Notes: generated from the sequence alone by a model not told the origin. A stretch of DNA of 64,000 nt from Thioalkalivibrio sp. AKL19 (GCF_000420165.1 NZ_ATUK01000016.1:1-64000); one strand, 5' to 3'. Shown: positions 16,736 through 25,383, counted from the stretch's first letter. Numbers and translations: made by a program.

Positions 16736-18190
16736 TTAGCTCCTGCGGATGTCGAAGCTGTCGAGATAGCCTTCCGGGTCGGTGTAGTCGAACACCTTGC
16801 CCATGATCTCGAAGTTCTTGTAGGTGTCACTGGGCGCTTCGTAGCCCAGCTCGGTCATCACTTCGGCGCATTCGCTGGCGAGGAAGACGTCTTCCGCGAG
16901 GCGGTTGTAGTCGAAGTCGCGGTCCACATAGCCCCAGCGCTTCATCTGGGTGAGGATCCAGGTGGCCATCGAGTGCCAGGGGAAGGGGTCGAAGTCGATC
17001 CGGTGCGGGTCGTTCTTGACCTCGCCCAGCCCGTCCGCGTAACGCCCGGTCAGCACCTGCTCGACCACCGATTGCGGCTGGTTGAGATAGGCACGCGGGG
17101 AGATGGCCTCGGCGATCTCGGCGCGGTTGTTGATATCCGAGCTGTACTGGGTGGCCTCGATCAACGCGCGGAACAGGGCACCGAAGGTGTTCGGATGCTC
17201 GTCGGCGAAGGCGGCCGAGCAGGCGAAGGCGCAGCACGGGTGGCCGTCCCAGATCTCCTTGGTCAGCATGTGAATGAACCCGATGCCGTCCCAGACCGCG
17301 CGCTGGTTGAAGGGGTCGGGGGCCAGGTAGCCGTCGACGTTCTCGGCACGCAGGTTGGCGACCATCTCCGGCGGCGGGACGACGCGGATACTGATGTCGC
17401 GATCGGGATCCAGCCCGTGTTCCGCGACGTAGTAACGCAGCAGGAAGTTGTGCATGGAGTACTCGAAGGGCACGGCGAAGGTGAAGCCCTTCCAGTCCTT
17501 GGGATCGCGCTTGTCCTTGTGCTTGTTGTGCAGGGTGATCGCCTGGCCGTTGATGTTCTCCACCGCCGGCATGATGTAGTGCTCGCGCGAGGAGCCGGAG
17601 CCCAGGGTCATCGACAGCGGCATCGGCGAGAGCATGTGCGAGGCGTCGTACTCACCGGACAGCGACATGTCGCGGGCCACCGCCCAGCCGGCGGTCTTGA
17701 TCACGTCGACATCCAGGCCGTGGCGCTCGTAGAAGCCCATGGGGTGGGCCATGATGATCGGCGTGGCGCAGGTGATCGGGACGAAGCCGACGCGCAGCTT
17801 GGTCTTTTCCAGAGGCCCGCCGTCCTTGATTGCGGCCTTGACCTTGTCCAACGGCAGGATGGAGCCCAGGGCCGCGGCCACCGTGCCGCCCCCGATCATC
17901 TGCAGGAAGCGGCGGCGGTTGATCTCGTTGTGGCCGAACATGCCGCGCACGATGGCGCTCTCCACCGCGCGATCGACCATGGCCTCGTCGCTCAGGTCCT
18001 CGCCGGTGGCGTGGGCATCGGCCTGTACGGGCTCATGGGTGGCGCGTCGTTCCAGTTTCTCTTCCAGGTCCGGGGACGCGGTGTCGAAGCAGCTGCAGCT
18101 GCCGGGACCGGTGTGCCCGTGGCGGCAGCTGGAGCCGTGGCGCAGGTCGGCGTTGGCGTCGAAGGGATCGTGAAGACTCTTGGTCGGCAT
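16736..18190 (-). CDS. Tat-exported substrate-binding protein, nitrate/cyanate type (first system)
   Basis: The periplasmic binding subunit (484 aa) of the first importer, of the NrtA/CmpA/CynA type (LRVGFVPITCATPIIMAHPMG, GYLAPDPFNQRAVW, RIDFDPFPW). A twin-arginine motif (NRRRFLQM) lies near residue 90 and is followed by a hydrophobic stretch, indicating Tat export. The roughly 88 residues before it are unusual: they contain a Cys/His-rich patch (Cys22, His24, His26, Cys32, Cys34) that could bind metal in the cytoplasm before export. The binding domain has GHPCCAFAC, where NrtA-type proteins usually have HPEK. The start at 18190 is supported by AGGAG. Substrate is not proven; cyanate is suggested by cynS in the same operon. 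Confidence 0.85.
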   Translation of the reverse strand: MPTKSLHDPFDANADLRHGSSCRHGHTGPGSCSCFDTASPDLEEKLERRATHEPVQADAHATGEDLSDEAMVDRAVESAIVRGMFGHNEINRRRFLQMIGGGTVAAALGSILPLDKVKAAIKDGGPLEKTKLRVGFVPITCATPIIMAHPMGFYERHGLDVDVIKTAGWAVARDMSLSGEYDASHMLSPMPLSMTLGSGSSREHYIMPAVENINGQAITLHNKHKDKRDPKDWKGFTFAVPFEYSMHNFLLRYYVAEHGLDPDRDISIRVVPPPEMVANLRAENVDGYLAPDPFNQRAVWDGIGFIHMLTKEIWDGHPCCAFACSAAFADEHPNTFGALFRALIEATQYSSDINNRAEIAEAISPRAYLNQPQSVVEQVLTGRYADGLGEVKNDPHRIDFDPFPWHSMATWILTQMKRWGYVDRDFDYNRLAEDVFLASECAEVMTELGYEAPSDTYKNFEIMGKVFDYTDPEGYLDSFDIRRS

Positions 18191-18257
18191 GGTCGGCTCT
18201 CCTCGTGGGTCGAATCGATGCGGGCATCGTTGCCGCGCATGTCGAGGGTCATTGCAG

Positions 18258-18356
18258 GTGCCATGCCAAGCGTGGGGAATGGGCCGCCAGGGCGGCGCGC
18301 GAGTGCCGGGAGATCGGACCATTGGTCGACATTGTCGACGAAGGGGACAAAAGGTC
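18258..18356 (-). promoter_or_regulatory. Candidate activator sites and -24 element upstream of the first importer
   Basis: Between the regulator gene and the binding-protein gene lie GGACC (18316), a palindrome gtcgacattgtcgac (18325-18339), GGACAA (18345-18350) and GGTCC. GGACAA and TTGTC also appear as repeated boxes upstream of the divergent osmC-like operon. On the minus strand TGGCAC at 18258-18263 could be a -24 element, but the -12 position reads GA instead of GC. Weak as a sigma-54 promoter; the shared boxes are the better evidence. Confidence 0.35.
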
Positions 18357-18378
18357 CGCTGGTGTCTGAGCGGTGGGC

Positions 18379-20040
18379 CTAAGTGGTTTCTATGCCGAGC
18401 TTTTTCAGGCGATAGCGCAATTGCCGCGGGGTCAGGCCCAGGTCCATCGCGGCGCGGGTCTTGTTGCCCCCGGTTTGCTCGATCGCGCGCTTCAGGCGCT
18501 CCGCCTCGGTGGCCTGCACGCGCTGATACGGCCGCACCGCGCTGGTGCAGGACGCGCCGGAAGAGGGCAGGGTTCGGGGCTCGTTGTGCCGCGATGGTGC
18601 CGGTGCATGCTCGTCGCGGAGGCCGTGCCGCTCGGCCTCGAACGGGCTGATGCGGGATTCCTCGTGCAGGATCTCGTCGATCAGCGGCGTGCCGATGCGG
18701 CCATCGGTGGACAGCAGTACCGCGCGCTCCAGCACGTTCTCCAGCTGGCGGATGTTGCCGGGCCAGTCGAAGGCCTCCAGGCGTTCCAACACGCCCTCGT
18801 CGACGACCACGTTCCAGCCGTGGAGGTGGGTGTAGCGGTCGAGGAAGTGGCGGGTGAGCAGGCGGATGTCGCTGGCGCGGTCGCGCAGGGCCGGCATGTG
18901 CAGCGGGATCACGTTCAGGCGGTAGAACAGGTCGAGCCGGAAGTTCCCGGCATTCACCGCGGCCTGCAGGTTCTGGTGGGTCGCGGCGATGATGCGTACG
19001 TCCACCGGGAGGTCGCGGTTGCCGCCAATGGGCTGGACCACCCGCTCCTGCAGCACGCGCAGGATCTTCGACTGCAACGCCTCCGGCATGTCGCCGATCT
19101 CGTCCAGGAACAGCGTGCCGCCGTCGGCCAGGGCGATCTTCCCGGTCTTGGCGCTGGAAGCACCGGTGAAGGCCCCCTTTTCGTGCCCGAACAGTTCGGA
19201 TTCCAGCAGGTCCGCCGGGATGGCGGCGCAGTTGATGGAGATGAACGGCTTCGCGTTGCGCTGGCTGATCCGGTGGATCATGCGCGCGATCTTTTCCTTG
19301 CCGGTGCCGGAGGCCCCGGTCACGAGCACCGTGGCCTGGGTGTACGCGATGCGGTGGACCTGCTTGAGGACGTGCCGCAGGGCCGGGCTCTCGCCGAGGA
19401 TGCCGTACTGCCCGCCCTGGGTATCCAGGGCGCTCTTCAGATAGCGATTCTCCGAGACCAGTTCGGCGGTGCGTTCGGCGATCAGCTGATGGATGCGCAG
19501 GACCTGGCCGATCATGCTGGCGACGACGCGCAGCAGGTTCAGATCGTCCTGGAACTGGCGCGAGCGGCGGCGCAGCCGGTGGACGCCCAGCACGCCGATG
19601 GCGTGCTCGTCCTGGACGATGGGCACGGCGATGTAGGCGACGGTCTCCTGCGGCAGGGTGGAACGGTCAATGGCGCGCGCGAGGTATTCGGGCTCGTTGT
19701 CGATGTCCTGGATCAGGGCGATCTGGCCGGTCTTCATGACGCGCCCGGTGACACCCTCGCCGAGGCTGTAGCTGCCGCGGTCGCGCTCGGCATCGGTCAG
19801 GCCGTAGGCGTGGCGGATACGCAGCTGGCCACTGTTCGGATCCGGCAACAGGACCCGGCCGCGGTTGAGTCCCAGTAGCTGGGACATCATCCCGAGGATG
19901 CGGTAGATCGCGGCATCCGGGTCGCCGGAGCGGCCCATCAGCTTGGCAACCTCCAGCAGCAGGGTGATCTCCTGCTCTCGGGTGGCCAGGTCGGGTGCCG
20001 CCGAATCGGGTACGGGTTGCGATGCCATGCGAGGGCTCAT
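18379..20040 (-). CDS. Sigma-54-dependent transcription activator, NifA-like (GAF-AAA+-Fis)
   Basis: A 553-residue enhancer-binding protein. An N-terminal GAF domain (residues about 30-180) is followed by a linker helix and the AAA+ domain. The latter has Walker A (GASGTGKE), the sigma-54 contact loop GAFTGAS, Walker B (GGTLFLDEIGDM) and the arginine-finger region (VRIIAATHQ.L). The C-terminus is a Fis-type helix-turn-helix (NKTRAAMDLGLTPRQLRYRL). It lies between two minus-strand importer operons and near a divergent operon with a -24/-12 promoter, so it probably activates one or more of these. The lack of a receiver domain and the presence of GAF suggest direct small-ligand control. The start at 20040 is preferred; a second ATG follows four codons later. 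Confidence 0.92.
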   Translation of the reverse strand: MSPRMASQPVPDSAAPDLATREQEITLLLEVAKLMGRSGDPDAAIYRILGMMSQLLGLNRGRVLLPDPNSGQLRIRHAYGLTDAERDRGSYSLGEGVTGRVMKTGQIALIQDIDNEPEYLARAIDRSTLPQETVAYIAVPIVQDEHAIGVLGVHRLRRRSRQFQDDLNLLRVVASMIGQVLRIHQLIAERTAELVSENRYLKSALDTQGGQYGILGESPALRHVLKQVHRIAYTQATVLVTGASGTGKEKIARMIHRISQRNAKPFISINCAAIPADLLESELFGHEKGAFTGASSAKTGKIALADGGTLFLDEIGDMPEALQSKILRVLQERVVQPIGGNRDLPVDVRIIAATHQNLQAAVNAGNFRLDLFYRLNVIPLHMPALRDRASDIRLLTRHFLDRYTHLHGWNVVVDEGVLERLEAFDWPGNIRQLENVLERAVLLSTDGRIGTPLIDEILHEESRISPFEAERHGLRDEHAPAPSRHNEPRTLPSSGASCTSAVRPYQRVQATEAERLKRAIEQTGGNKTRAAMDLGLTPRQLRYRLKKLGIETT

Positions 20041-20107
20041 GCAGAAAGCCTGCCAGCGCCGAAACGACGTTCTGAAGGGCGTTCGGGCGTATCTGGCTGG
20101 GTCGGGA

Positions 20108-20180
20108 CGAGGCGGTTGCCTCGAGGTGGGGCAGGGCCTTGCACTGTTGGGTTGCGCTTGCCCGTATTGTGTGCGCACAA
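20108..20180. promoter_or_regulatory. Palindromes upstream of the sigma-54 activator gene
   Basis: A perfect 14-base palindrome, ttgtgtgcgcacaa, lies at 20167-20180, and a 6-bp hairpin (cgaggc / gcctcg) lies near 20107-20122. Both are in the 185-base gap upstream of the activator gene (minus strand). They could be operator sites for autoregulation, but there is no direct evidence. Confidence 0.35.
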
Positions 20181-20206
20181 AAGGCCCGGCCAGAAACGGC
20201 CGGGCC
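20179..20206 (-). terminator. Rho-independent terminator of the second importer operon
   Basis: A 9-bp GC stem (ggcccggcc / ggccgggcc) with loop agaaac. On the minus strand it is followed by TTTT. It sits 20 bases past the stop of the second permease gene, separating that operon from the activator gene. Confidence 0.75.
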
Positions 20207-20225
20207 TGGACATGGACTGGAGGGA

Positions 20226-21065
20226 TCAGCCCTCCGCGTGATAGCTGCTGCGCTTGATCAGGCGCACGCAGATGGCGTCGAGCATATAGCCGATGATGCC
20301 GATGACCAGCACGAAGGCGGCCAGTTTGTCGTACTCCAGGGTGTCGCGGGCATCGTTGATGGCGTAGCCCAGCCCCGAGGTGACGCCCAGGTACTCGGCC
20401 GGCACCAGCACGATCCAGGCCACACCCACCGCCAGGCGAATCCCGGCGAACACATCCTGGGCGATCGCGGGCATCACGATGTAGCGCAGGGTGTGGTACG
20501 GATTGGCGCCCAGGTTGTTGCCCACCTTGAGCCACATCGGATCGATCCGTTGCACCCCGTGCGCCGTGGCGTAGGTAATGGGCCAGACGGCCGCGATGGC
20601 AATCAGGAAGATGATGGCCGCATCCCAGGTGGCGAAGGCCAGTACCGCGACCGGCATCCAGGCCAGCGGCGAGATCATCCGCAGGAACTGGAACGGCACG
20701 TGGGTGACCTGCTTCAGCGTCAGGAAGTAGCCGATCATGACGCCCAGTGGCACGCCGATGGCAATGGCGTAGGCCAGGCCCCAGCCCACGCGGTACAGGC
20801 TGGACTCGATCGGCGACCACACGGCCCCGGAGCTGACGATGTCCCAGAAGGCCGCCAGCGTGGGCCCCGGAGCGAAGCTCGCGAAGGCCATCGTGTCCTC
20901 GTTGTTGCCGATGGCCCAGCCGCCCCAGTACCACAGGGCGAACAGGCCGGCGATGCCCAGCGCCGGGTACTGCAGCGCCCGGCGCGCTTGGTCCGCGAAC
21001 CGCAGCAGCGGCATGAGCCGCTCCACGGTCGCGGTGTCGACGGAGAGTGTGGCTTCGCGGTTCAT
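20226..21065 (-). CDS. ABC importer permease, nitrate/taurine type (second system)
   Basis: Inner-membrane permease (279 aa) of the NrtB/SsuC/TauC family, with six hydrophobic segments (from LGIAGLFALWYWGGWA to FVLVIGIIGYMLDAI). The coupling loop region holds NNLGANPYHTLRYIVMPAIA and DVFAGIRLAVGVAW. Its start overlaps the stop of the upstream binding-protein gene (ATGA), and a terminator follows its stop, so it closes this operon. It is paralogous to the permease at 15884-16732 but lacks that protein's long periplasmic insert and is clearly diverged. Two different importers in one locus suggest two related substrates or two affinities. Confidence 0.9.
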   Translation of the reverse strand: MNREATLSVDTATVERLMPLLRFADQARRALQYPALGIAGLFALWYWGGWAIGNNEDTMAFASFAPGPTLAAFWDIVSSGAVWSPIESSLYRVGWGLAYAIAIGVPLGVMIGYFLTLKQVTHVPFQFLRMISPLAWMPVAVLAFATWDAAIIFLIAIAAVWPITYATAHGVQRIDPMWLKVGNNLGANPYHTLRYIVMPAIAQDVFAGIRLAVGVAWIVLVPAEYLGVTSGLGYAINDARDTLEYDKLAAFVLVIGIIGYMLDAICVRLIKRSSYHAEG

Positions 21066-22345
21066 AGGACCACCACCTCCTCGCGGGCATAGGGCGAATC
21101 CATGTCCACGCCCGGGGCGCCCTGCCAGGCGGTGTGTTTTTCCATCGCCTTGCGCACGAAGTCGTAGTTCACCAGGTCGTCACTCACGAACTCCGGGTCC
21201 AGGCCTTCGAGGAAGGTGGTGTCGCCGCCGACCAGCGTCTCGTTCATCGCTCCGACCAGCATCTTGGTGGCCGACGGGTAGGGCCAGGGCGAGAAGTCGA
21301 TGCGGCCGTTCTCCCATTCGGGGTGACGGATCGCGCCGCTGTCGGCGTAGGTGCTGTCGTCGTGGTAGTTCGTCATCGCGCGTTCCACCACGTTGGCGGG
21401 CATCGGGAGATACCCCTTGCCATCGCGCGAGAGCATGGTGGCGACACTCTTCTTGTCTTCCTGGATCGTGCCCTGGGCGCGGACCACGGCGTTCATCACC
21501 TTCTGGGTCCACTCCGGCTCGCGGTCGGTCAGGCGCTCGTTCATGCACACCACGCAACAGGGGTGGTTCTTCCAGATGTCGCCGGTAAAGCGCAGCACGT
21601 TGCCGCGCGCCAGCAGCTCGCCGGCCGCGTTGAACGGCTCGGCCACGATGTAGGCATCAATGGAGCGCGCGGCCAGCGCCGGGGGCATGTCCGGCGGCGG
21701 CATGATCATCAGGTTGACCTCGTGCGCCTCCAGGGCCGAACCCTGGTCGCGGATCACCGGGGTCAGGCCGGCGTCGCGCAGGGCCATCTGCATGACCACG
21801 TTGTGCATGGAGTACCAATAGGGCACGGCCACGCTCTTGCCGCCGAGATCGGCGAAGGTCTGTACATCCACATGGCGGCCGGTCACTACGGCCGAGCCGT
21901 TGGTGTGGGCCCAGGACATGATCTTCACCGGGAAGTCATTCTGGTAGCGCATCCACAGCGGGATCGGCTTGAGCAGGTGCACGAGGTTGAAGCGGTTGGC
22001 GGCGAAGGACTCGATCAGCGGCGACCAGCCGCGAATCAGGGTCGGGTCGGCGACCTCCAGCCCTTCGTCCTCGAAATAGCCCTCGGAGTGGGCGACCAGC
22101 AGGGCGGCCGCGTCGGTGATCGGGATGTAGCCGATGCGCACGACGCCGTCGAAGTCGCTGACGACGCCTTCGGGCTCCTCGAGGCTTCCGGGTTCGGCCC
22201 CGAACAATGAACCGGGCAGGGCAAGCCCGCTCCCGGCCAGGCCGCCGACGGCGGCGGTACGCAGGAAGTTGCGACGGGAGAAGCTGCGATCCAGCAGCCG
22301 GTCCAGTTCGCTGTCGATGTCGTGGTGGTTGTCGCAGTTGCACAT
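21062..22345 (-). CDS. Tat-exported substrate-binding protein, nitrate/taurine type (second system)
   Basis: Periplasmic binding subunit (427 aa) of the second importer. Residues 23-29 (SRRNFLR) are a twin-arginine motif, followed by a hydrophobic segment (AAVGGLAGSGLALPG), so it is Tat-exported. The mature part has VRIGYIPITDAAALLVAHSEG, KIMSWAHTNG, YIVAEPFNAAGE and RIDFSPWPYPS, as in NrtA/CmpA-type proteins. Before the Tat motif are Cys2, Cys4 and two His. The domain has NHPCCVVC, matching the HPCC in the first binding protein. The start at 22345 is preferred for its GAGGA site; an ATG at 22393 overlapping the ATPase stop would add 16 residues. Substrate unknown. Confidence 0.85.
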   Translation of the reverse strand: MCNCDNHHDIDSELDRLLDRSFSRRNFLRTAAVGGLAGSGLALPGSLFGAEPGSLEEPEGVVSDFDGVVRIGYIPITDAAALLVAHSEGYFEDEGLEVADPTLIRGWSPLIESFAANRFNLVHLLKPIPLWMRYQNDFPVKIMSWAHTNGSAVVTGRHVDVQTFADLGGKSVAVPYWYSMHNVVMQMALRDAGLTPVIRDQGSALEAHEVNLMIMPPPDMPPALAARSIDAYIVAEPFNAAGELLARGNVLRFTGDIWKNHPCCVVCMNERLTDREPEWTQKVMNAVVRAQGTIQEDKKSVATMLSRDGKGYLPMPANVVERAMTNYHDDSTYADSGAIRHPEWENGRIDFSPWPYPSATKMLVGAMNETLVGGDTTFLEGLDPEFVSDDLVNYDFVRKAMEKHTAWQGAPGVDMDSPYAREEVVVL

Positions 22346-22389
22346 GGTGGCGGTTCCTCGCTCGGGTTCGGGGTAGTGGTGGAGGTGGA

Positions 22390-23244
22390 TCATGCGGCGC
22401 GTACGCGCGCCCGGGATTCGGATGAAGAAGACTCGTCTTGTTCGCTTTCGGTATCCGGCGTCGGGGCTTCGGCCTCCGCTGAACCCTTGTCAGTGGCCGG
22501 GGTGCGGGTGGCGCCGAAGTAGCCCATCAGTTCGGCCTTGCGGTCGACGAAGGCCTGGCTGTTGCGATCGCGCGGGTGGGCAATGTCGATCGGCAGTTCG
22601 GCGGTGATGGTCCCCGGGTTGGAGCCCATGACCAGCACGCGGTCGGCCATGGCGACGGCCTCTTCGATGTCGTGGGTGACGAACACCACCGAGATCCCGC
22701 GTTCCCGGGCCAGGCGGGTGACTTCGTCCTGCAGCGCGACGCGGGTAAAGGCGTCCAGGGCCGAGAACGGTTCGTCGAGCAGGAGCAGCTCGGGGTCGGT
22801 GGCCAGGCTGCGGGCCAGGGCGACGCGCTGTTGCTGGCCGCCGGAGAGCGACTGCACGTTGACCTCGGCCTTCTCGCTCAGACCCACGGTCTCCAGCAGC
22901 TGGTCGATGCGTTCGCGCATGTCGGTCTTGCGGCCCTGGAAGATCAGGCCCAGCGAGGCGTTCTTGCGCACTGTCATCCAGGGGTAGAGCGAGGGCTTCT
23001 GGAACATCATGTTCCAGCGCGGGCTCGGCTTGATGACCTGGTGGCCGTTGATTCGCACGCAGCCTTCGCTGGGCAGCAGCAGGCCCGCGAGCATGTGCAG
23101 CAGGGTGGACTTGCCGCAGCCACTCTGGCCGATCAGGGCGACGGTCTCGCCCGGTGCGACGGTGACCTGGATGTCCTTGAGCGTGGGGGCTTCCTGCCCG
23201 GGATAGTGGTGGGTGATGTAGTCGATGGAGATGGCGGCGCCCAT
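22390..23244 (-). CDS. ABC importer ATPase, nitrate/taurine type (second system)
   Basis: Cytoplasmic ATPase (284 aa), first gene of the second importer operon. Motifs: Walker A GQSGCGKST, Q-loop MMFQKPSLYPW, signature LSGGQQQRV, Walker B LLLLDEPFSALD and switch His VTHDIEEA. The last 45 residues are acidic and Ser-rich (TPDTESEQDESSSSES) and probably disordered. The start at 23244 has GAGGG upstream; ATGs at 23271 and 23307 are possible. Gene order is ATPase, binding protein, permease. The divergent plus-strand promoter region begins about 200 bases upstream, so both directions may share control sites. Confidence 0.9.
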   Translation of the reverse strand: MGAAISIDYITHHYPGQEAPTLKDIQVTVAPGETVALIGQSGCGKSTLLHMLAGLLLPSEGCVRINGHQVIKPSPRWNMMFQKPSLYPWMTVRKNASLGLIFQGRKTDMRERIDQLLETVGLSEKAEVNVQSLSGGQQQRVALARSLATDPELLLLDEPFSALDAFTRVALQDEVTRLARERGISVVFVTHDIEEAVAMADRVLVMGSNPGTITAELPIDIAHPRDRNSQAFVDRKAELMGYFGATRTPATDKGSAEAEAPTPDTESEQDESSSSESRARVRAA

Positions 23245-23459
23245 GGCGTTTCCCTCTTGACCTTCGTTCATGAGCCGCCGGATGGATCGGATCGGCGGCG
23301 CGTTCAAGGGGGTTCCTTACAAGGGGCGTGCCAAACCCGTCGTGTTGCCCGGGAATTTCGTCTGGACCGGGGGCGAAACGGCGCGCTGGTGCGCAATACA
23401 GGGAGCGGCGAACGAGGCATCGCAGAAGCGGGGGGGATCCGGCGTGGGGGGCGAGAAGT

Positions 23460-23513
23460 GGACAATCCGGACAATGCGGACCAGTTCGAGTGGACAAAGC
23501 GGACGGATTGTCC
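23460..23513. promoter_or_regulatory. Repeated GGACAA boxes, likely enhancer sites for the sigma-54 activator
   Basis: GGACAATCCG (23460-23469) and CGGATTGTCC (23504-23513) form a perfect 10-base inverted repeat 34 bases apart. Two more GGACAA copies lie between them (23469 and 23492). The group sits 70-120 bases upstream of a -24/-12 promoter, the usual distance for a NifA/NtrC-type enhancer. Confidence 0.6.
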
Positions 23514-23581
23514 GACGGGGGGATGGGTTGGATTCGGGTGGCCCAGCTGGAAATGGCTTTGTGGTGCGGTCCGCACGGTTT

Positions 23582-23597
23582 TGGCACGGCTTCTGCA
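23582..23597 (+). promoter_or_regulatory. Sigma-54 (-24/-12) promoter of the osmC-like operon
   Basis: TGGCACG, four bases, then CTGCA: one mismatch from the consensus TGGCACG-N4-TTGCA, with correct GG-to-GC spacing. It lies about 65 bases before the OsmC-family start codon and downstream of GGACAA repeats. Confidence 0.75.
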
Positions 23598-23660
23598 CCG
23601 GGATGGACGACCCGGTCGAATGCCGGGGATCCACGAATCCCAACTATCAGGAGCACCACC

Positions 23661-24209
23661 ATGTCTGCAGCCGAAGCCACCACCTCCCTGTCCATCAACG
23701 CCCTGGAGCCGATCGACCAGGACGGCCTCAATAACCTCGCCGCCAAGGGCAAGGCCAACCCCGAGAGCGTCGTGACGCTTAAGGCCACCACGGTCTGCGA
23801 GGGCAAGTTCCGCAACCTGACCTTCGTGCGCGACCTCGAGGCCCACGTGATCGACGAGCCGCCGCATCTGCTGGGCGACGACACCGCGCCGAACCCCTCC
23901 GAGGCCGCTTTGGCCAGCCTCGGCGCCTGTCTGTCGGTCGGCATGCATGCCAACGCCATCGACCGTGGCATCACGCTGACCAAGCTCGAGTTGACCCTGG
24001 AGGGCGATATCAACGTGACCGCCGTATGGGGCGTCGGGGATACCGATGTGAACAAGCACCTCGGCTTCTCCGATATCCGCGTCAAGGCGAATCTGGAAGG
24101 GGATGCCAGCGAGGAACAGCTGAAGGAGCTGGTCGCCCATGCCGACTTCTGGTCGCCGGTGGCCAACACCATGCGCAACCCGGTCAAGCTCAGCGTCGAA
24201 CTGGCCTGA
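23661..24209 (+). CDS. OsmC/Ohr family protein
   Basis: A 182-residue OsmC-like protein, first gene of the sigma-54 operon. Family members reduce organic hydroperoxides or handle reactive thiol compounds with two cysteines. The first Cys is present in SEAALASLGACLSVGM. At the second site the usual CPV reads SPVANTMRNPV, with Trp before it, so the second thiol is missing. This agrees with the OsmC subgroup that is not a classical two-Cys peroxidase. The start is set by AGGAG ten bases upstream. It is followed after 34 bases by an acyl-CoA-dehydrogenase-like flavoprotein, which suggests a role in the same oxidative pathway. Confidence 0.85.
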   Translation: MSAAEATTSLSINALEPIDQDGLNNLAAKGKANPESVVTLKATTVCEGKFRNLTFVRDLEAHVIDEPPHLLGDDTAPNPSEAALASLGACLSVGMHANAIDRGITLTKLELTLEGDINVTAVWGVGDTDVNKHLGFSDIRVKANLEGDASEEQLKELVAHADFWSPVANTMRNPVKLSVELA

Positions 24210-24243
24210 TTCCGGTCCTTCTGCCCAACGGGAGTAAACCCCA

Positions 24244-25383
24244 ATGCTTGAAACCCGCACTCACGACGTGACGGGGGTGTCGCCGGCCGCAGGGCCGGCG
24301 GATGCCGATGCCGCGCTGCAGGCGCTGGTGGAGCGCGATCTGGCTCCGCTGACCGCCCGTATCGACCGCGAAGGCCTGTACCCCGAAGACTTCCTGCGCG
24401 AGGCCGGTCGCCTCGGCGCCTTCAACCGCCACCTGGCCAGCCAGAACGCCAGCGGCACCACGGATATTGCCAGTGCCATCCGCGCGACCGAGGTGATCTC
24501 GGCCGAGTGCATGACCACCGGCTTTGTTGCCTGGTGCCAGAACGCCTGTGCCTGGTACGTGGAGAACAGTGCCTCGGACACCCTGAAGCGCGAGGCCCTG
24601 CCGAGGCTGGCGAATGCCGAGGCACTGGGTGCCACCGCGCTGTCCAATCCGATGAAGTGGTTTGCCAACATCGAGGACCTCAAGCTCTCCGCCGAACGTG
24701 TCGACGGGGGCTATGTGGTCTCCGGTGCGCTGCCCTGGGTATCCAACCTGGGCGAGGACCACTACTTCGGGGCGATTTTCCGCACCACCGGCACGAACCC
24801 GCGGCCGGTGATGGCACTGATCAACTGCTCTGACCCCGGGTTCAGCCTGACGGCCTGCCCCGAGTTCACCGCGCTGGAGGGTTCGCGCACTTTCGGCTGC
24901 CATTTCGATCGCGTGTTCGTGCCCGATGAGCACGTGCTGGCCGACGCCCTGCCCGAGTACATCCGCCGGATCCGACCGGGGTTCGTGCTGCTGCAGATGG
25001 GCATGGGTCTGGGGCTGATCGATGGTTGCATCCAGACCATGCGCGAGGCCAACGAGACGCTGGCCCATGTGAATGGCTATCTGGATGACCAGGTGGGCGA
25101 GCTGGAAGAGGCACTGGAGGATGGTCGTTCGGCCTGTTATGCCTTGTCGGAGACCCCCTTTGATGAATCCGAGCGCTTCTTTGCCGATGTCCTGCAGATG
25201 CGCCTGACCGGTTCCGAGTTGTCGCTGCGTGCGTCGCAGTCGGCATTGCTGCATGCCGGGGCCCGGGGGTATCTGGCGAATGCCGCCGCCCAGCGCAAGC
25301 TGCGCGAGTCGTACTTCGTGGCCATCGTGACCCCGGCGATCAAGCACCTGCGCAAGGAGCTGGCGCGGATCCACGCGCACTAG
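24244..25383 (+). CDS. Acyl-CoA dehydrogenase-fold flavoprotein (possible monooxygenase)
   Basis: A 379-residue protein with the acyl-CoA dehydrogenase layout: N-terminal helices (LREAGRLGAFNRHL, CMTTGFVAWCQNACAW), a middle beta domain (LGATALSNPMKWF, GGYVVSGALPWVSN, FDRVFVPDEHVL) and C-terminal helices ending GARGYLANAAAQRKLRESYF. It lacks the usual catalytic-Glu and GTNEI region of true dehydrogenases. This fits the branch that includes flavin-dependent oxygenases and desulfurisation enzymes (DszC/SfnB-like). Rubredoxin and rubredoxin reductase, encoded two genes later, could supply electrons. It may oxidise a small nitrogen or sulfur compound brought in by the neighbouring importers; that is inference. 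Confidence 0.72.
   Translation: MLETRTHDVTGVSPAAGPADADAALQALVERDLAPLTARIDREGLYPEDFLREAGRLGAFNRHLASQNASGTTDIASAIRATEVISAECMTTGFVAWCQNACAWYVENSASDTLKREALPRLANAEALGATALSNPMKWFANIEDLKLSAERVDGGYVVSGALPWVSNLGEDHYFGAIFRTTGTNPRPVMALINCSDPGFSLTACPEFTALEGSRTFGCHFDRVFVPDEHVLADALPEYIRRIRPGFVLLQMGMGLGLIDGCIQTMREANETLAHVNGYLDDQVGELEEALEDGRSACYALSETPFDESERFFADVLQMRLTGSELSLRASQSALLHAGARGYLANAAAQRKLRESYFVAIVTPAIKHLRKELARIHAH

Noticed and set aside
15515-18382. A 955-codon plus-strand frame opposite the first importer genes
   Set aside because: It is antisense to three well-identified genes. Its translation is low-complexity Gly/Val/His/Asp with no family motif, as expected for the complement of GC-rich codons.
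18379-21090. A single 903-codon frame that would join the sigma-54 activator to an upstream segment
   Set aside because: The upstream part is the shadow of the permease gene in another frame. A terminator lies between, and the activator has its own start at 20040.
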